DNA from: Bacteroides cellulosilyticus DSM 14838
GTDB lineage: Bacteria > Bacteroidota > Bacteroidia > Bacteroidales > Bacteroidaceae
NCBI RefSeq assembly: GCF_000158035.1
Contig: NZ_EQ973490.1
Span: 2,090,041 to 2,150,520 of the forward strand
DNA: 60,480 nt
Reading direction: 5' to 3'
Shown here: piece by piece, positions 26,193 to 34,718 of the stretch
Position numbering within the stretch: the first letter of the stretch is position 1
Layout of the letters: the number at the start of each line of letters is the position of its first letter
Notes under the pieces: generated by a model
Database searches by the model: none
What the model saw: the letters and a program-made list of their open reading frames with translations, nothing else
Told to the model about the DNA's origin: nothing
Program-made: the position numbers and the translations under genes

Positions 26193-27685
26193 AAAACGTC
26201 TATCATGTAGGGTCCGGTGAACTCACATTCGACATCATCGAACGAATTATCAACGAGAATCTGAAACTGGAACTGGCCTCCGAAGCCAAAGAACGGATAC
26301 AGAAATGTCGCGACTACCTCGATCATAAGATAGCCGAGTCCGAAGAACCTTTGTACGGTATCACCACAGGCTTCGGTTCCCTGTGTAGCAAAAATATATC
26401 CCCCGATGAACTGGGCACCTTGCAGGAAAACCTGATAAAGAGTCATGCTTGTAGCGTCGGTGAAGAAATACGTCCCGTCATCGTCAAACTAATGATGTTG
26501 CTGAAAGCCCATGCCCTGTCTTTGGGACATAGTGGTGTGCAAGTCATTACCGTGCAGCGTATCCTCGATTTCTTCAACAACGACGTGATGCCCATTGTCT
26601 ACGACCGCGGTTCGCTCGGTGCATCCGGTGATCTGGCCCCTCTTGCCAATCTCTTCCTGCCGCTTATCGGTGTGGGCGATGTCTATTATAAAGGTAAGAA
26701 GCGCGAAGCTATTAGTGTCCTTGATGAGTTCGGCTGGGAACCGGTGAAACTTATGAGTAAAGAGGGTCTTGCTCTGCTCAACGGTACGCAGTTTATGAGT
26801 GCCAATGGTGTGTTTGCCATTCTGAAAGCCTTCCGACTCTCCAAGAAAGCCGATCTTATTGCCGCTCTTTCCCTCGAAGCTTTCGATGGGCGTATTGATC
26901 CTTTTATGGATTGTATCCAGCAAATTCGTCCGCACCGGGGACAAATCGAGACAGGCGATAATTTCCGTAAACTCCTGGAAGGCAGTGAAATCATTGCTCA
27001 ATACAAAGCCCATGTGCAAGATCCGTATTCTTTCCGCTGCATCCCCCAAGTGCATGGTGCAACGAAAGATGCCATTCGTTATGTCTCTTCTGTCTTGCTG
27101 ACCGAAATTAATTCTGTAACGGATAATCCTACTATCTTTCCCGATGAAGACCGTATCATCTCCGGTGGAAACTTCCACGGCCAGCCACTTGCCATTTCTT
27201 ATGACTTCCTCGGCATCGCCTTGGCTGAGTTAGGAAACATTTCCGAGCGACGGGTAGCACAACTCATTATGGGACTGCGCGGTTTGCCTGAATTTCTGGT
27301 AGCCAATCCCGGTCTGAACTCCGGCTTTATGATACCGCAATACGCTGCTGCCTCTATGGTTAGTCAGAATAAGATGTATTGCTATGCTGCCAGCAGTGAT
27401 TCCATTGTTTCTTCCAACGGACAGGAAGATCATGTCAGCATGGGAGCTAATGCAGCTACCAAATTGTACCGTATCATGGACAATCTGGAACACATTCTCT
27501 CCATCGAATTGATGAATGCCGCACAGGGTATCGAATTCCGTCGCCCTTTAAAGACTTCTCCCGCTTTGGAACGCTTCCTGAACGAATATCGCAAGGAAGT
27601 CCCTTTTATTAAAGACGACATTGTCATGTACAAAGAAATTCATAAGACAGTGGCGTTTCTGAACCGGACGAAGTTCGATTATTGA
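26189..27685 (+). CDS. hutH: Histidine ammonia-lyase
   Basis: 498 residues. It removes ammonia from histidine to give urocanate, the first step of the pathway although its gene is last. The Ala-Ser-Gly triad that cyclises to the MIO cofactor is at 145-147 (GSLGASGDLAPLA). Other motifs are YGITTGFGSL and QDHVSMG-type QEDHVSMGANA. A strong hairpin follows at 27743, closing the operon. Confidence 0.97.
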   Translation: MKNVYHVGSGELTFDIIERIINENLKLELASEAKERIQKCRDYLDHKIAESEEPLYGITTGFGSLCSKNISPDELGTLQENLIKSHACSVGEEIRPVIVKLMMLLKAHALSLGHSGVQVITVQRILDFFNNDVMPIVYDRGSLGASGDLAPLANLFLPLIGVGDVYYKGKKREAISVLDEFGWEPVKLMSKEGLALLNGTQFMSANGVFAILKAFRLSKKADLIAALSLEAFDGRIDPFMDCIQQIRPHRGQIETGDNFRKLLEGSEIIAQYKAHVQDPYSFRCIPQVHGATKDAIRYVSSVLLTEINSVTDNPTIFPDEDRIISGGNFHGQPLAISYDFLGIALAELGNISERRVAQLIMGLRGLPEFLVANPGLNSGFMIPQYAAASMVSQNKMYCYAASSDSIVSSNGQEDHVSMGANAATKLYRIMDNLEHILSIELMNAAQGIEFRRPLKTSPALERFLNEYRKEVPFIKDDIVMYKEIHKTVAFLNRTKFDY

Positions 27686-27742
27686 CATTCTTCCCAATAA
27701 ATCTGCCGGAAGTATAATAAACATTAATATAGTTAATCTTTC

Positions 27743-27776
27743 AAAGGAAACTCAATTAGAGAATTGAGTTTTCTTT
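27743..27776 (+). terminator. Terminator of the hut operon
   Basis: A 15-bp stem (27743-27757 with 27762-27776, core ACTCAATT / AATTGAGT, one G-U) with the loop AGAG and a T-rich 3' arm. The next promoter box begins two bases later. Confidence 0.85.
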
Positions 27777-27777
27777 C

Positions 27778-27785
27778 TATATTTG
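27778..27785 (+). promoter_or_regulatory. Bacteroides -7 box of the first efflux operon
   Basis: TATATTTG directly after the hut terminator and 66 bp before the TetR start. No clear -33 TTTG is seen at the usual distance, since the terminator stem occupies that position. Confidence 0.6.
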
Positions 27786-27851
27786 CCCAGTTTTATTCCG
27801 AAAGTGGACATTCTTCTACTTGAAATCTAAAAAATTAAAGAGAAAATAGAA

Positions 27852-28511
27852 ATGAAAACGGGCGACAATATGAAAGAACACCCTCAAAGATTAGAGTTGC
27901 GGGAGCGTATCATCGATACTGCTCTGAATTCTTTTGCTACTCATGGTATCAAGAGTATTACGATGGATGACATTGCTGCGGCATTAGGTATATCCAAACG
28001 TACTTTGTATGAAGTTTTTTCTGATAAAGAAACCTTACTGATGGAATGTCTCCTGAAAGCTCAGCGTGAGGGAGATGCTTACGTGAAAGATGTCTATGAA
28101 AAGGCTTCGAATGTATTGGAAGTTTTGTTAAAACTCTACCAGCGGAGTATCGAGAAGTTTCACAATACTAATAAAAAGTTTTTTGAAGACATCAAGAAAT
28201 ACCCTAAAGTCTATGCCGAATTGATGAAGCGTCGCAACCGCGATTCCGAGGAAACGATTGCTTTCTTTAAACTGGGTATACAGCAAGGGTACTTCCGCGA
28301 TGATGTTAACTTTACGATTGTAAACCTGTTGGTGCGCGAGCAGCTCGACTTGCTGATGAATACGGATCTCTGCAAAGAGCACTCTTTCCTGGAAGTATAT
28401 GAATCTATCATGTTCACTTATCTCCGGGGAATCTCAACAGAAAAAGGTGCTCGTAAACTGGAAGAATTTATCCGGGAATACCGTAAGAGCCGACAGCCCA
28501 ATACGGAATAA
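27852..28511 (+). CDS. TetR/AcrR-family transcriptional regulator
   Basis: 219 residues. The N-terminal helix-turn-helix is textbook: RERIIDTALNSFATHGIKSITMDDIAAALGISKRTLYEVFSDKE, about residues 17-60. The C-terminal domain would bind an unknown ligand. As first gene of the operon with an outer-membrane factor, adaptor and RND pump, it probably represses that operon and itself. ATG 27870 is an alternative start. The next gene starts 34 bp downstream. Confidence 0.9.
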   Translation: MKTGDNMKEHPQRLELRERIIDTALNSFATHGIKSITMDDIAAALGISKRTLYEVFSDKETLLMECLLKAQREGDAYVKDVYEKASNVLEVLLKLYQRSIEKFHNTNKKFFEDIKKYPKVYAELMKRRNRDSEETIAFFKLGIQQGYFRDDVNFTIVNLLVREQLDLLMNTDLCKEHSFLEVYESIMFTYLRGISTEKGARKLEEFIREYRKSRQPNTE

Positions 28512-28545
28512 AAAATAATCCTAATATACATACAGATTTATTTTT

Positions 28546-29898
28546 ATGGACAGACAACTATTTTTGGCAAGTAAGAAAATTATGTTGACTGTGGTCCTTT
28601 TATTGGCTATAAGCTATGTACAGGCACAGGAAACAAAAGAACCCCTAACCTTGACCCTCGACAAAGCACTGGAAATCGCACTTAGTGATAATCCTACGAT
28701 AAAGGTTGCAGAAGAGGAAATAGCCCTGAAAAAGGTGGCTAACAAGGAGACCTGGCAAAGTTTATTGCCAGAGGCCAGCATTGGCGGAACATGGAACCAT
28801 ACGATTACGGCAGCCCAGATGAACCTTGGCGGTCAGTCTTTCAAAATGGGTCAGGACGATTCGAATACAGTAAGCGGGACTCTGAATATCAGCTTACCGT
28901 TATTTGCCCCTTCGGTCTACAAAGCAATGTCTATGACGAAAACCGACATAGAGTTGGCAGTAGAAAAATCCCGTGCTTCTAAGCAGGATTTGGTGAATCA
29001 GGTTACTAAAGCGTATTATCAGTTAATGTTGGCACAAGACTCTTATGAGGTTTTGCAGAAGAGTTATAAATTGGCAGAAGACAATTATAACGTGGTCAAT
29101 GCAAAATACCAGCAGGGAGCCGTCAGCGAATTTGATAAGATTAGCGCTGAAGTACAAATGCGTAGTGTAAAGCCGAATGTCATTTCAGCGGGAAATGCCG
29201 TTACCTTATCCAAACTTCAGCTGAAAGTGCTGATGGGAATAACGGAAGACTTCGATCTCAAGATTGCCGATAATCTGGCTAATTATGAGACCGATTTGTT
29301 TGCTAACCAATTGAATGAACTGAATGAAGGTTTGGTGAACAATACCACAATGAAGCAATTCGACCTGAACATAAAGATGCTTAATCAGAATCTGAAGTCC
29401 CTGAAGACGAACTTCATGCCGACACTGGGAATGAACTATTCTTATCAATACCAGTCATTGTATAATAATAACTGGAATGTGTTCGACTATAATTGGGGCG
29501 GAAGTTCTGCTTTGGTCTTTACCCTGAATATCCCTCTTTATAAAGCCAGTAACTTTACGAAACTGAAAACCGCACGAATTCAGATCAATCAGTTAAAGGA
29601 AAACCGCACGGATACGGAGCGCAAACTGAACATGCAGATTACCAGCTACCAGAACAATATGGCAGCAAGTTCAGAGCAGGTGGTAAGTAATAAAGAGAAC
29701 GTAATGCAGGCTCAGAAAGCAGTGGAAATAGCCGGCAAGCGCTACGAAGTAGGTAAAGGTACAGTGCTGGAACTCAACAGTTCGCAAGTATCGTTAACCC
29801 AGGCTGAACTGACTTACAACCAATCTATTTACGACTATCTGGTATCTAAGGCTGATCTTGATCAGGTTTTAGGTCGCGACTATTCAACTAATAAGTAA
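28546..29898 (+). CDS. TolC-family outer-membrane efflux protein
   Basis: 450 residues with a signal peptide ending in VQAQ (about residue 28). The start LTLDKALEIALSDNPTIKVAEEEI is typical of the family, as are the long coiled-coil helices and the repeat-like second half (GKRYEVGKGTVLELNSSQVSLTQAEL). It would form the trimeric exit duct for the pump encoded two genes downstream. The start ATG 28546 places 17 residues before the hydrophobic stretch; ATG 28582 (MLTVVLLLA) is a possible alternative. Confidence 0.93.
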   Translation: MDRQLFLASKKIMLTVVLLLAISYVQAQETKEPLTLTLDKALEIALSDNPTIKVAEEEIALKKVANKETWQSLLPEASIGGTWNHTITAAQMNLGGQSFKMGQDDSNTVSGTLNISLPLFAPSVYKAMSMTKTDIELAVEKSRASKQDLVNQVTKAYYQLMLAQDSYEVLQKSYKLAEDNYNVVNAKYQQGAVSEFDKISAEVQMRSVKPNVISAGNAVTLSKLQLKVLMGITEDFDLKIADNLANYETDLFANQLNELNEGLVNNTTMKQFDLNIKMLNQNLKSLKTNFMPTLGMNYSYQYQSLYNNNWNVFDYNWGGSSALVFTLNIPLYKASNFTKLKTARIQINQLKENRTDTERKLNMQITSYQNNMAASSEQVVSNKENVMQAQKAVEIAGKRYEVGKGTVLELNSSQVSLTQAELTYNQSIYDYLVSKADLDQVLGRDYSTNK

Positions 29899-29917
29899 AA
29901 AGAAAAATCACAACGAT

Positions 29918-30937
29918 ATGAAAAAAAGTGTTCAATTAATTGCCCTGGTGGCAGTTGCTCTGCTGAGCTCATGCAGTGGTGGAGAGAAAGACAAGGCTAC
30001 AGCTGAAAAGGTAGATGAAAAACCGAGAGTTAAACTGGCCTCTGTGACCGCACGTCCTGTAGATCAGATACAAGAATATACCGCTACTGTACAGGCAGAA
30101 GTGAAAAACAATATTGCTCCTTCTTCTCCGGTGCGTATCGATCAGATATTTGTGGAAGTGGGTGACCGTGTTTCTAAAGGGCAGAAATTGGTGCAGATGG
30201 ATGCTGCCAATTTGAAGCAGGCGAAATTCCGTCTGGATAACCAAGAAATAGAATTCAAGCGTACCGACGAATTATATAAGGTGGGCGGCACTTCCAAATC
30301 CGAATGGGATGCAGCCAAGATGGCATTGGACGTACAGAAGACTACGTATAAGAATCTGTTGGAAAATACCGCATTACTCAGCCCCATCAATGGTGTGGTA
30401 ACGGCTCGTAATTACGATAATGGCGATATGTATAGTGGTGGAAACCCGGTGCTGGTAGTGGAACAGATCACTCCGGTGAAACTGATGATCAACGTTTCCG
30501 AAGGCTATTTTGCGAAAGTAAAGAAAGGTTCTCCCGTAGCTGTCAAAGTAGATGTGTATGGTGACGAAGAGTTTGAAGGAACGATAAATCTGGTTTATCC
30601 TACCATTGACCCGAATACCCGTACTTTCCCTGTTGAAGTGCGTTTGACTAACCGCGACCAGAAAGTCCGTCCGGGTATGTTTGCCCGTGTAACGTTGAAC
30701 TTCGGAACACAGGAACACGTAGTTGTGCCTGATTTGGCTATCGTAAAACGTGCCGGTTCCGGTGACCGCTATGTATATGTATATAAGGACGGAAAAGTTT
30801 CTTATAACAAAGTGGAACTGGGACGTCGTATGGATACGGAATATGAGTTGATTTCCGGTGTGGATAACAACTCACAAGTGGTCGTAGCAGGACAGTCCAA
30901 GTTGGCCGATGGCGTAGAAGTAGAAGTCGAGAAATAA
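29918..30937 (+). CDS. RND efflux periplasmic adaptor (HlyD/AcrA family), lipoprotein
   Basis: 339 residues. The lipobox LLSSC near residue 20 predicts a lipid anchor. After it come a beta-barrel and lipoyl pair (RIDQIFVEVGDRVSKGQKLVQMD and LLSPINGVVTARNYDNGD) flanking a short helical hairpin, then the membrane-proximal domain. It would link the TolC-like duct to the pump. It is short compared with AcrA (about 397). A 90-bp gap with a repeat hairpin separates it from the pump gene. Confidence 0.93.
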   Translation: MKKSVQLIALVAVALLSSCSGGEKDKATAEKVDEKPRVKLASVTARPVDQIQEYTATVQAEVKNNIAPSSPVRIDQIFVEVGDRVSKGQKLVQMDAANLKQAKFRLDNQEIEFKRTDELYKVGGTSKSEWDAAKMALDVQKTTYKNLLENTALLSPINGVVTARNYDNGDMYSGGNPVLVVEQITPVKLMINVSEGYFAKVKKGSPVAVKVDVYGDEEFEGTINLVYPTIDPNTRTFPVEVRLTNRDQKVRPGMFARVTLNFGTQEHVVVPDLAIVKRAGSGDRYVYVYKDGKVSYNKVELGRRMDTEYELISGVDNNSQVVVAGQSKLADGVEVEVEK

Positions 30938-30938
30938 T

Positions 30939-31020
30939 GATTAACGATTAGTGATTAGTGATTGCTTCTTGTGTCATAATGCTACAAAGAGCTCATCACT
31001 CATCACTTATCACTAAACAC
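30939..31020. repeat. Imperfect hairpin of 7-bp tandem repeats inside the efflux operon
   Basis: The left arm (30939-30963) repeats GATTAGT and the right arm (from about 30994) repeats ATCACTN in reverse sense, e.g. ATCACTCATCACTTATCACT. The arms match imperfectly around a loop of about 30 nt. It fills nearly the whole gap between adaptor and pump genes. Confidence 0.65.
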
Positions 31021-31027
31021 TAATAAC

Positions 31028-34000
31028 ATGAGTTTATACGAAGGAGCGGTTAAAAAACCGATTATGACCTCGCTCTGCTTTTTGGCAGTAGCGATATTTG
31101 GTCTGTTCTCTTTGTCAAAATTGCCGGTGGACCTTTACCCGGATATCGAGACCAACACCATCATGGTGATGACTTCCTATGCGGGAGCCAGTGCGTCGGA
31201 TATTGAGAACAATGTGACCCGTCCGTTAGAAAATACGCTGAACTCTGTCAGCAACCTAAAGCATATTACTTCCAGATCTTCAGAAAACATCTCTGTGATT
31301 ACACTGGAGTTTGAATATGGATATGATATAGATGTGTTGACGAATGATGTTCGCGATAAACTGGATATGGTAAGCTCTCAGCTTCCCGATGAAGTGGAGA
31401 CACCTATTATCTTTAAGTTCAGTACGGACATGATTCCTATCCTGCTGCTTTCCGTTCAGGCAGAAGAAAGTCAGCCGGCACTTTATAAAATATTGGACGA
31501 CAACATCGTAAATCCGCTGGCTCGTGTGCCGGGTGTGGGTACAGTGTCTATCTCCGGTGCACCCAAACGTGAGGTAAATGTTTATTGCGACCCTAACAAA
31601 CTGGATGCTTATAATCTTTCAGTGGAGACCATCAGTTCTATTATTAGTGCTGAAAACCGCAATACACCGGGTGGTACCTTCGATGTGGGAAGTAATACCT
31701 ATTCACTTCGTGTAGAGGGAGAGTTCAAGGACCCCAAGGAAATGGAGAATATCGTAGTAGGTACGCACAATGGAGCTTCCGTTTATTTGCGCGATGTGGC
31801 AACAGTGGTAGACTCTGTGGAAGAACGTGCGCAGAAGACGTATAGTAATGGCGTGCAAGGTGCTATGATTGTGGTACAAAAGCAGTCCGGTGCCAACTCT
31901 GTGGCTATTTCGCAAAAAGTAATTGATATGTTGCCGCAGTTGCAGAAATCGTTGCCGAGTGACGTGAAGCTGGGTATCATTGTTAATACTTCCGATAACA
32001 TTCTGAATACCATTGACAGCTTGGAAGAGACTATCATGTACGCCATGTTGTTCGTAATCCTGGTGGTATTTGTATTCTTGGGGCGTTGGCGTGCTACGGT
32101 TATTATCTGTATCACTATCCCGATGTCATTGGTAGCCTCATTTATCTATTTGGGTATTATAGACGGCGGTTCGCTGAATATTATTTCGCTCTCTTGTCTT
32201 TCCATTGCTATCGGTAATGTGGTGGACGATGCTATTGTGGTACTTGAGAATGTGACGACCCATATTGAACGAGGGTCCGAGCCGAAGCAGGCAGCAGTTC
32301 ATGCTACGAACGAGGTGGCCATCTCCGTTATTGCCTCGACGCTGACCATGATTGCGGTATTCTTCCCGCTGACTATGGTGAGCGGTATGTCCGGTGTATT
32401 GTTCCGCCAGTTGGGTTGGATGATGTGTGTGATCATGACTGTTTCTACTATTTCGGCTTTGTCATTTACACCGATGATGTGTGCGCAACTCCTGCGCTTG
32501 CAAAAGAAGCAGAGTAAGATGTTCATTGCTCTTTATACACCGATTCAGCGTGGGCTCGATGCTCTTGACGTATGGTATCAAAATCGTCTGGATTGGGCTG
32601 TACGCCATCGTATAACTGTTATGATCGGTTGTGCTGCTTTCTTTGTGGCAAGTTTGTTCTGTGCCAAGTATATTGGTACGGAGTTTTTCCCGGCAGCTGA
32701 TAATAGCCGTATCGGTGTGAACTTGCAACTTCCCATCGGTGCCCGTGTAGAGCGTGCACAAGCATTGGCTTCGGAACTGACGGAAAAGTGGATGAAGCGT
32801 TACGAAGGTGTGATGAAGGTTTGTAACTATACGGTGGGACAGGCTGATTCGGACAATACTTTCGCCTCAATGCAGGATAATGGTAGCCATATTATCAGCT
32901 TTAATATTAGTTTAGTAAGTCCGGGCGATCGTGATGTAAAGCTGGAAACGGTCTGCGACGAAATGCGTGAAGACCTGAAGGCTTATCCTGAATTGGATAA
33001 AGCGCAGGTAATCCTTGGTGGTAGTACCGGTGGTATGAGTGCCCAGGCCAGTGCTGACTTCGAGGTATATGGTTATGATTTTACCGCAACGGATAAAGTC
33101 TCGGCTGAGCTGAAAGAGAAACTGCTGGATGTAAAAGGTGTAAGTGAAGTAAATATCAGCCGTCAAGATTACCAACCTGAATATCAGGTAGACTTTGATC
33201 GTGAGAAATTAGCATTACATGGACTGAATTTGTCAACCGCTTCCGGTTATCTGCGTAATCGCGTGAACGGAGCTTTGGCTTCTTATTATCGTGAGGACGG
33301 TGATGAGTACGACATCCGTGTACGTTACGCTCCCGAGTTTCGTACAAAGATTGAAGATTTGGAGAACATTCTTATCTATACACCTTCCGGTGATGGTGTT
33401 CGTATAAAAGACCTCGGTAAAGTAGTTGAGCGCTCAGCTCCTCCTACCATCGAGCGTAAGGACCGTGAACGTGTTGTGACGGTATCCGCCGTTATTTCCG
33501 GAGTTCCGTTGGGTGATGTAGTTGCCGATGGTAATGCCATTATCGATAAGATGGACTTGCCGAGTGGTATTTCTATCCAGATTTCGGGTTCGTATGAGGA
33601 CCAGCAGGATTCGTTCTCCGACTTGGGTACACTGGCTGTACTGATTATCATTCTGGTATTTATTGTAATGGCCGCCCAGTTTGAGTCTTTGAGTTATCCG
33701 TTTATTATCATGTTCTCCATCCCGTTTGCATTCAGCGGTGTGTTGATGGCCCTCTTCTTTACGGGCACCAACCTGAACGTAATGAGTTTGCTGGGTGGAA
33801 TCATGTTGATTGGTATCGTGGTGAAGAACGGTATCGTGCTGATTGACTACATCACACTCTGTCGCGAGCGCGGTATGGCGGTACTCCACTCTGTGGTTAC
33901 GGCAGGTCGTAGCCGTTTGCGTCCGGTATTAATGACTACGTTGACTACTATCCTCGGTATGGTTCCGATGGCTGTAGGTCAGGGTGAAGGTGCCGAGATG

Positions 34001-34198
34001 TGGCGTCCGTTGGGTGTGGCCGTAATTGGTGGCTTGACGGTATCTACCATCTTGACGCTGATTTTGGTTCCCGTGCTTTATTGCTCGTTTGCCGGTATTG
34101 GTATCAGACGCAACCGTCGTAAGATCAAGAAAGATCGTGAACTGAATGATTACTATCAGGTTCATAAAGAGAAGATGACGAAACCAAGAAAACAATAA
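31028..34198 (+). CDS. RND-family efflux pump inner-membrane subunit
   Basis: 1056 residues, full AcrB-like length, with two repeats of one helix, a large periplasmic loop and five more helices. The proton-relay pair is present in TM4 (GNVVDDAIVVLEN). The porter domains and second-half motif GGIMLIGIVVKNGIVLIDYI, RPVLMTTLTTILGMVPMA are typical. Drug-type (HAE) rather than metal-type by sequence, but the substrate cannot be told. The operon partners are the two genes upstream and a PII-like gene downstream. Confidence 0.95.
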   Translation: MSLYEGAVKKPIMTSLCFLAVAIFGLFSLSKLPVDLYPDIETNTIMVMTSYAGASASDIENNVTRPLENTLNSVSNLKHITSRSSENISVITLEFEYGYDIDVLTNDVRDKLDMVSSQLPDEVETPIIFKFSTDMIPILLLSVQAEESQPALYKILDDNIVNPLARVPGVGTVSISGAPKREVNVYCDPNKLDAYNLSVETISSIISAENRNTPGGTFDVGSNTYSLRVEGEFKDPKEMENIVVGTHNGASVYLRDVATVVDSVEERAQKTYSNGVQGAMIVVQKQSGANSVAISQKVIDMLPQLQKSLPSDVKLGIIVNTSDNILNTIDSLEETIMYAMLFVILVVFVFLGRWRATVIICITIPMSLVASFIYLGIIDGGSLNIISLSCLSIAIGNVVDDAIVVLENVTTHIERGSEPKQAAVHATNEVAISVIASTLTMIAVFFPLTMVSGMSGVLFRQLGWMMCVIMTVSTISALSFTPMMCAQLLRLQKKQSKMFIALYTPIQRGLDALDVWYQNRLDWAVRHRITVMIGCAAFFVASLFCAKYIGTEFFPAADNSRIGVNLQLPIGARVERAQALASELTEKWMKRYEGVMKVCNYTVGQADSDNTFASMQDNGSHIISFNISLVSPGDRDVKLETVCDEMREDLKAYPELDKAQVILGGSTGGMSAQASADFEVYGYDFTATDKVSAELKEKLLDVKGVSEVNISRQDYQPEYQVDFDREKLALHGLNLSTASGYLRNRVNGALASYYREDGDEYDIRVRYAPEFRTKIEDLENILIYTPSGDGVRIKDLGKVVERSAPPTIERKDRERVVTVSAVISGVPLGDVVADGNAIIDKMDLPSGISIQISGSYEDQQDSFSDLGTLAVLIIILVFIVMAAQFESLSYPFIIMFSIPFAFSGVLMALFFTGTNLNVMSLLGGIMLIGIVVKNGIVLIDYITLCRERGMAVLHSVVTAGRSRLRPVLMTTLTTILGMVPMAVGQGEGAEMWRPLGVAVIGGLTVSTILTLILVPVLYCSFAGIGIRRNRRKIKKDRELNDYYQVHKEKMTKPRKQ

Positions 34199-34201
34199 TT
34201 G

Positions 34202-34276
34202 GATTTATGATTTATGAATTGCCATTCGGTCTTTATCGTTTTGTGGTTCATAGATCATAATCATAAATCATAAATC
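34202..34276. repeat. Perfect hairpin of 7-bp tandem repeats between pump and PII-like gene
   Basis: GATTTATGATTTATGA (34202-34217) and its exact complement TCATAAATCATAAATC (34261-34276) form 16-bp arms around 43 nt. The right arm ends two bases before the next ATG, so it would cover the ribosome entry site of that gene when folded. Confidence 0.8.
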
Positions 34277-34278
34277 AA

Positions 34279-34572
34279 ATGAAATCCGTATTTATAACAT
34301 TCGACCAGGCGTTCTTTGAGCGCATTATGGCGTTACTCGACCGTCAGGGTTGCCGTGGATTCAGTTATTGGCAGCAAGTGCAGGGACGTGGCAGCAAGAC
34401 GGGAGAGCCGCATTATGGCAGTCACGCATGGCCCAGTATGTGCTCTGCTATTATTACTATTGTAGACGAAGCTAAAGTTGACCCGTTGCTCGATGCGCTC
34501 CATCGGATGGACGAAGAGACGCAGCAACTCGGTCTCCGGGCATTCGTCTGGAATATCGAGAAGACTATATAG
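34279..34572 (+). CDS. Small PII-like protein linked to the RND pump
   Basis: 97 residues, no signal peptide. The pattern GRGSKTGEPHYGSHAWPS followed by MCSAIITIVDEAKVDPLLDALHRMDEE resembles the T-loop and following strand-helix of GlnB/PII-like proteins (trimeric ferredoxin-like fold). Similar small proteins are encoded next to some RND exporters. A cytoplasmic sensor or regulator of the pump is the best guess. The family call is from pattern recognition only. Confidence 0.6.
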   Translation: MKSVFITFDQAFFERIMALLDRQGCRGFSYWQQVQGRGSKTGEPHYGSHAWPSMCSAIITIVDEAKVDPLLDALHRMDEETQQLGLRAFVWNIEKTI

Positions 34573-34577
34573 TTTAC

Positions 34578-34621
34578 GCAAGACGCTCGCATAGCCTGTG
34601 CAAGACCGTCGCATAGGGTAG
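34578..34621. repeat. Direct repeat with 22-bp period
   Basis: GCAAGACGCTCGCATAG (34578) recurs as GCAAGACCGTCGCATAG (34600), 15 of 17 identical and exactly 22 bp apart. It lies between the PII-like gene and its terminator. The period equals that of the two larger arrays in this window. Confidence 0.6.
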
Positions 34622-34646
34622 TGGAGGCGTTCACTAATAACTTGAT

Positions 34647-34689
34647 AGAGGGAAATCTTACAAAACGTGAAGATTTCCCTCTCTTTTTA
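34647..34689 (+). terminator. Terminator of the first efflux operon
   Basis: A perfect 13-bp stem, AGAGGGAAATCTT (34647-34659) with its complement at 34670-34682, 10-nt loop, followed by CTTTTTAT. A strong intrinsic terminator. Confidence 0.9.
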
Positions 34690-34700
34690 TGTCTTTTCTC

Positions 34701-34708
34701 TATCTTTG
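34701..34708 (+). promoter_or_regulatory. Bacteroides -7 box of the SGNH/MBOAT cassette
   Basis: TATCTTTG lies 10 nt before ATG 34719. Together with the terminator just upstream it shows that the in-frame ATG at 34689 is not used. Confidence 0.65.
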
Positions 34709-34718
34709 CAAATCCTTT

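Noticed and set aside
26489..27178. 229-codon open frame antisense to hutH
   Set aside because: Shadow of the real gene; no start signal and no recognisable protein features.
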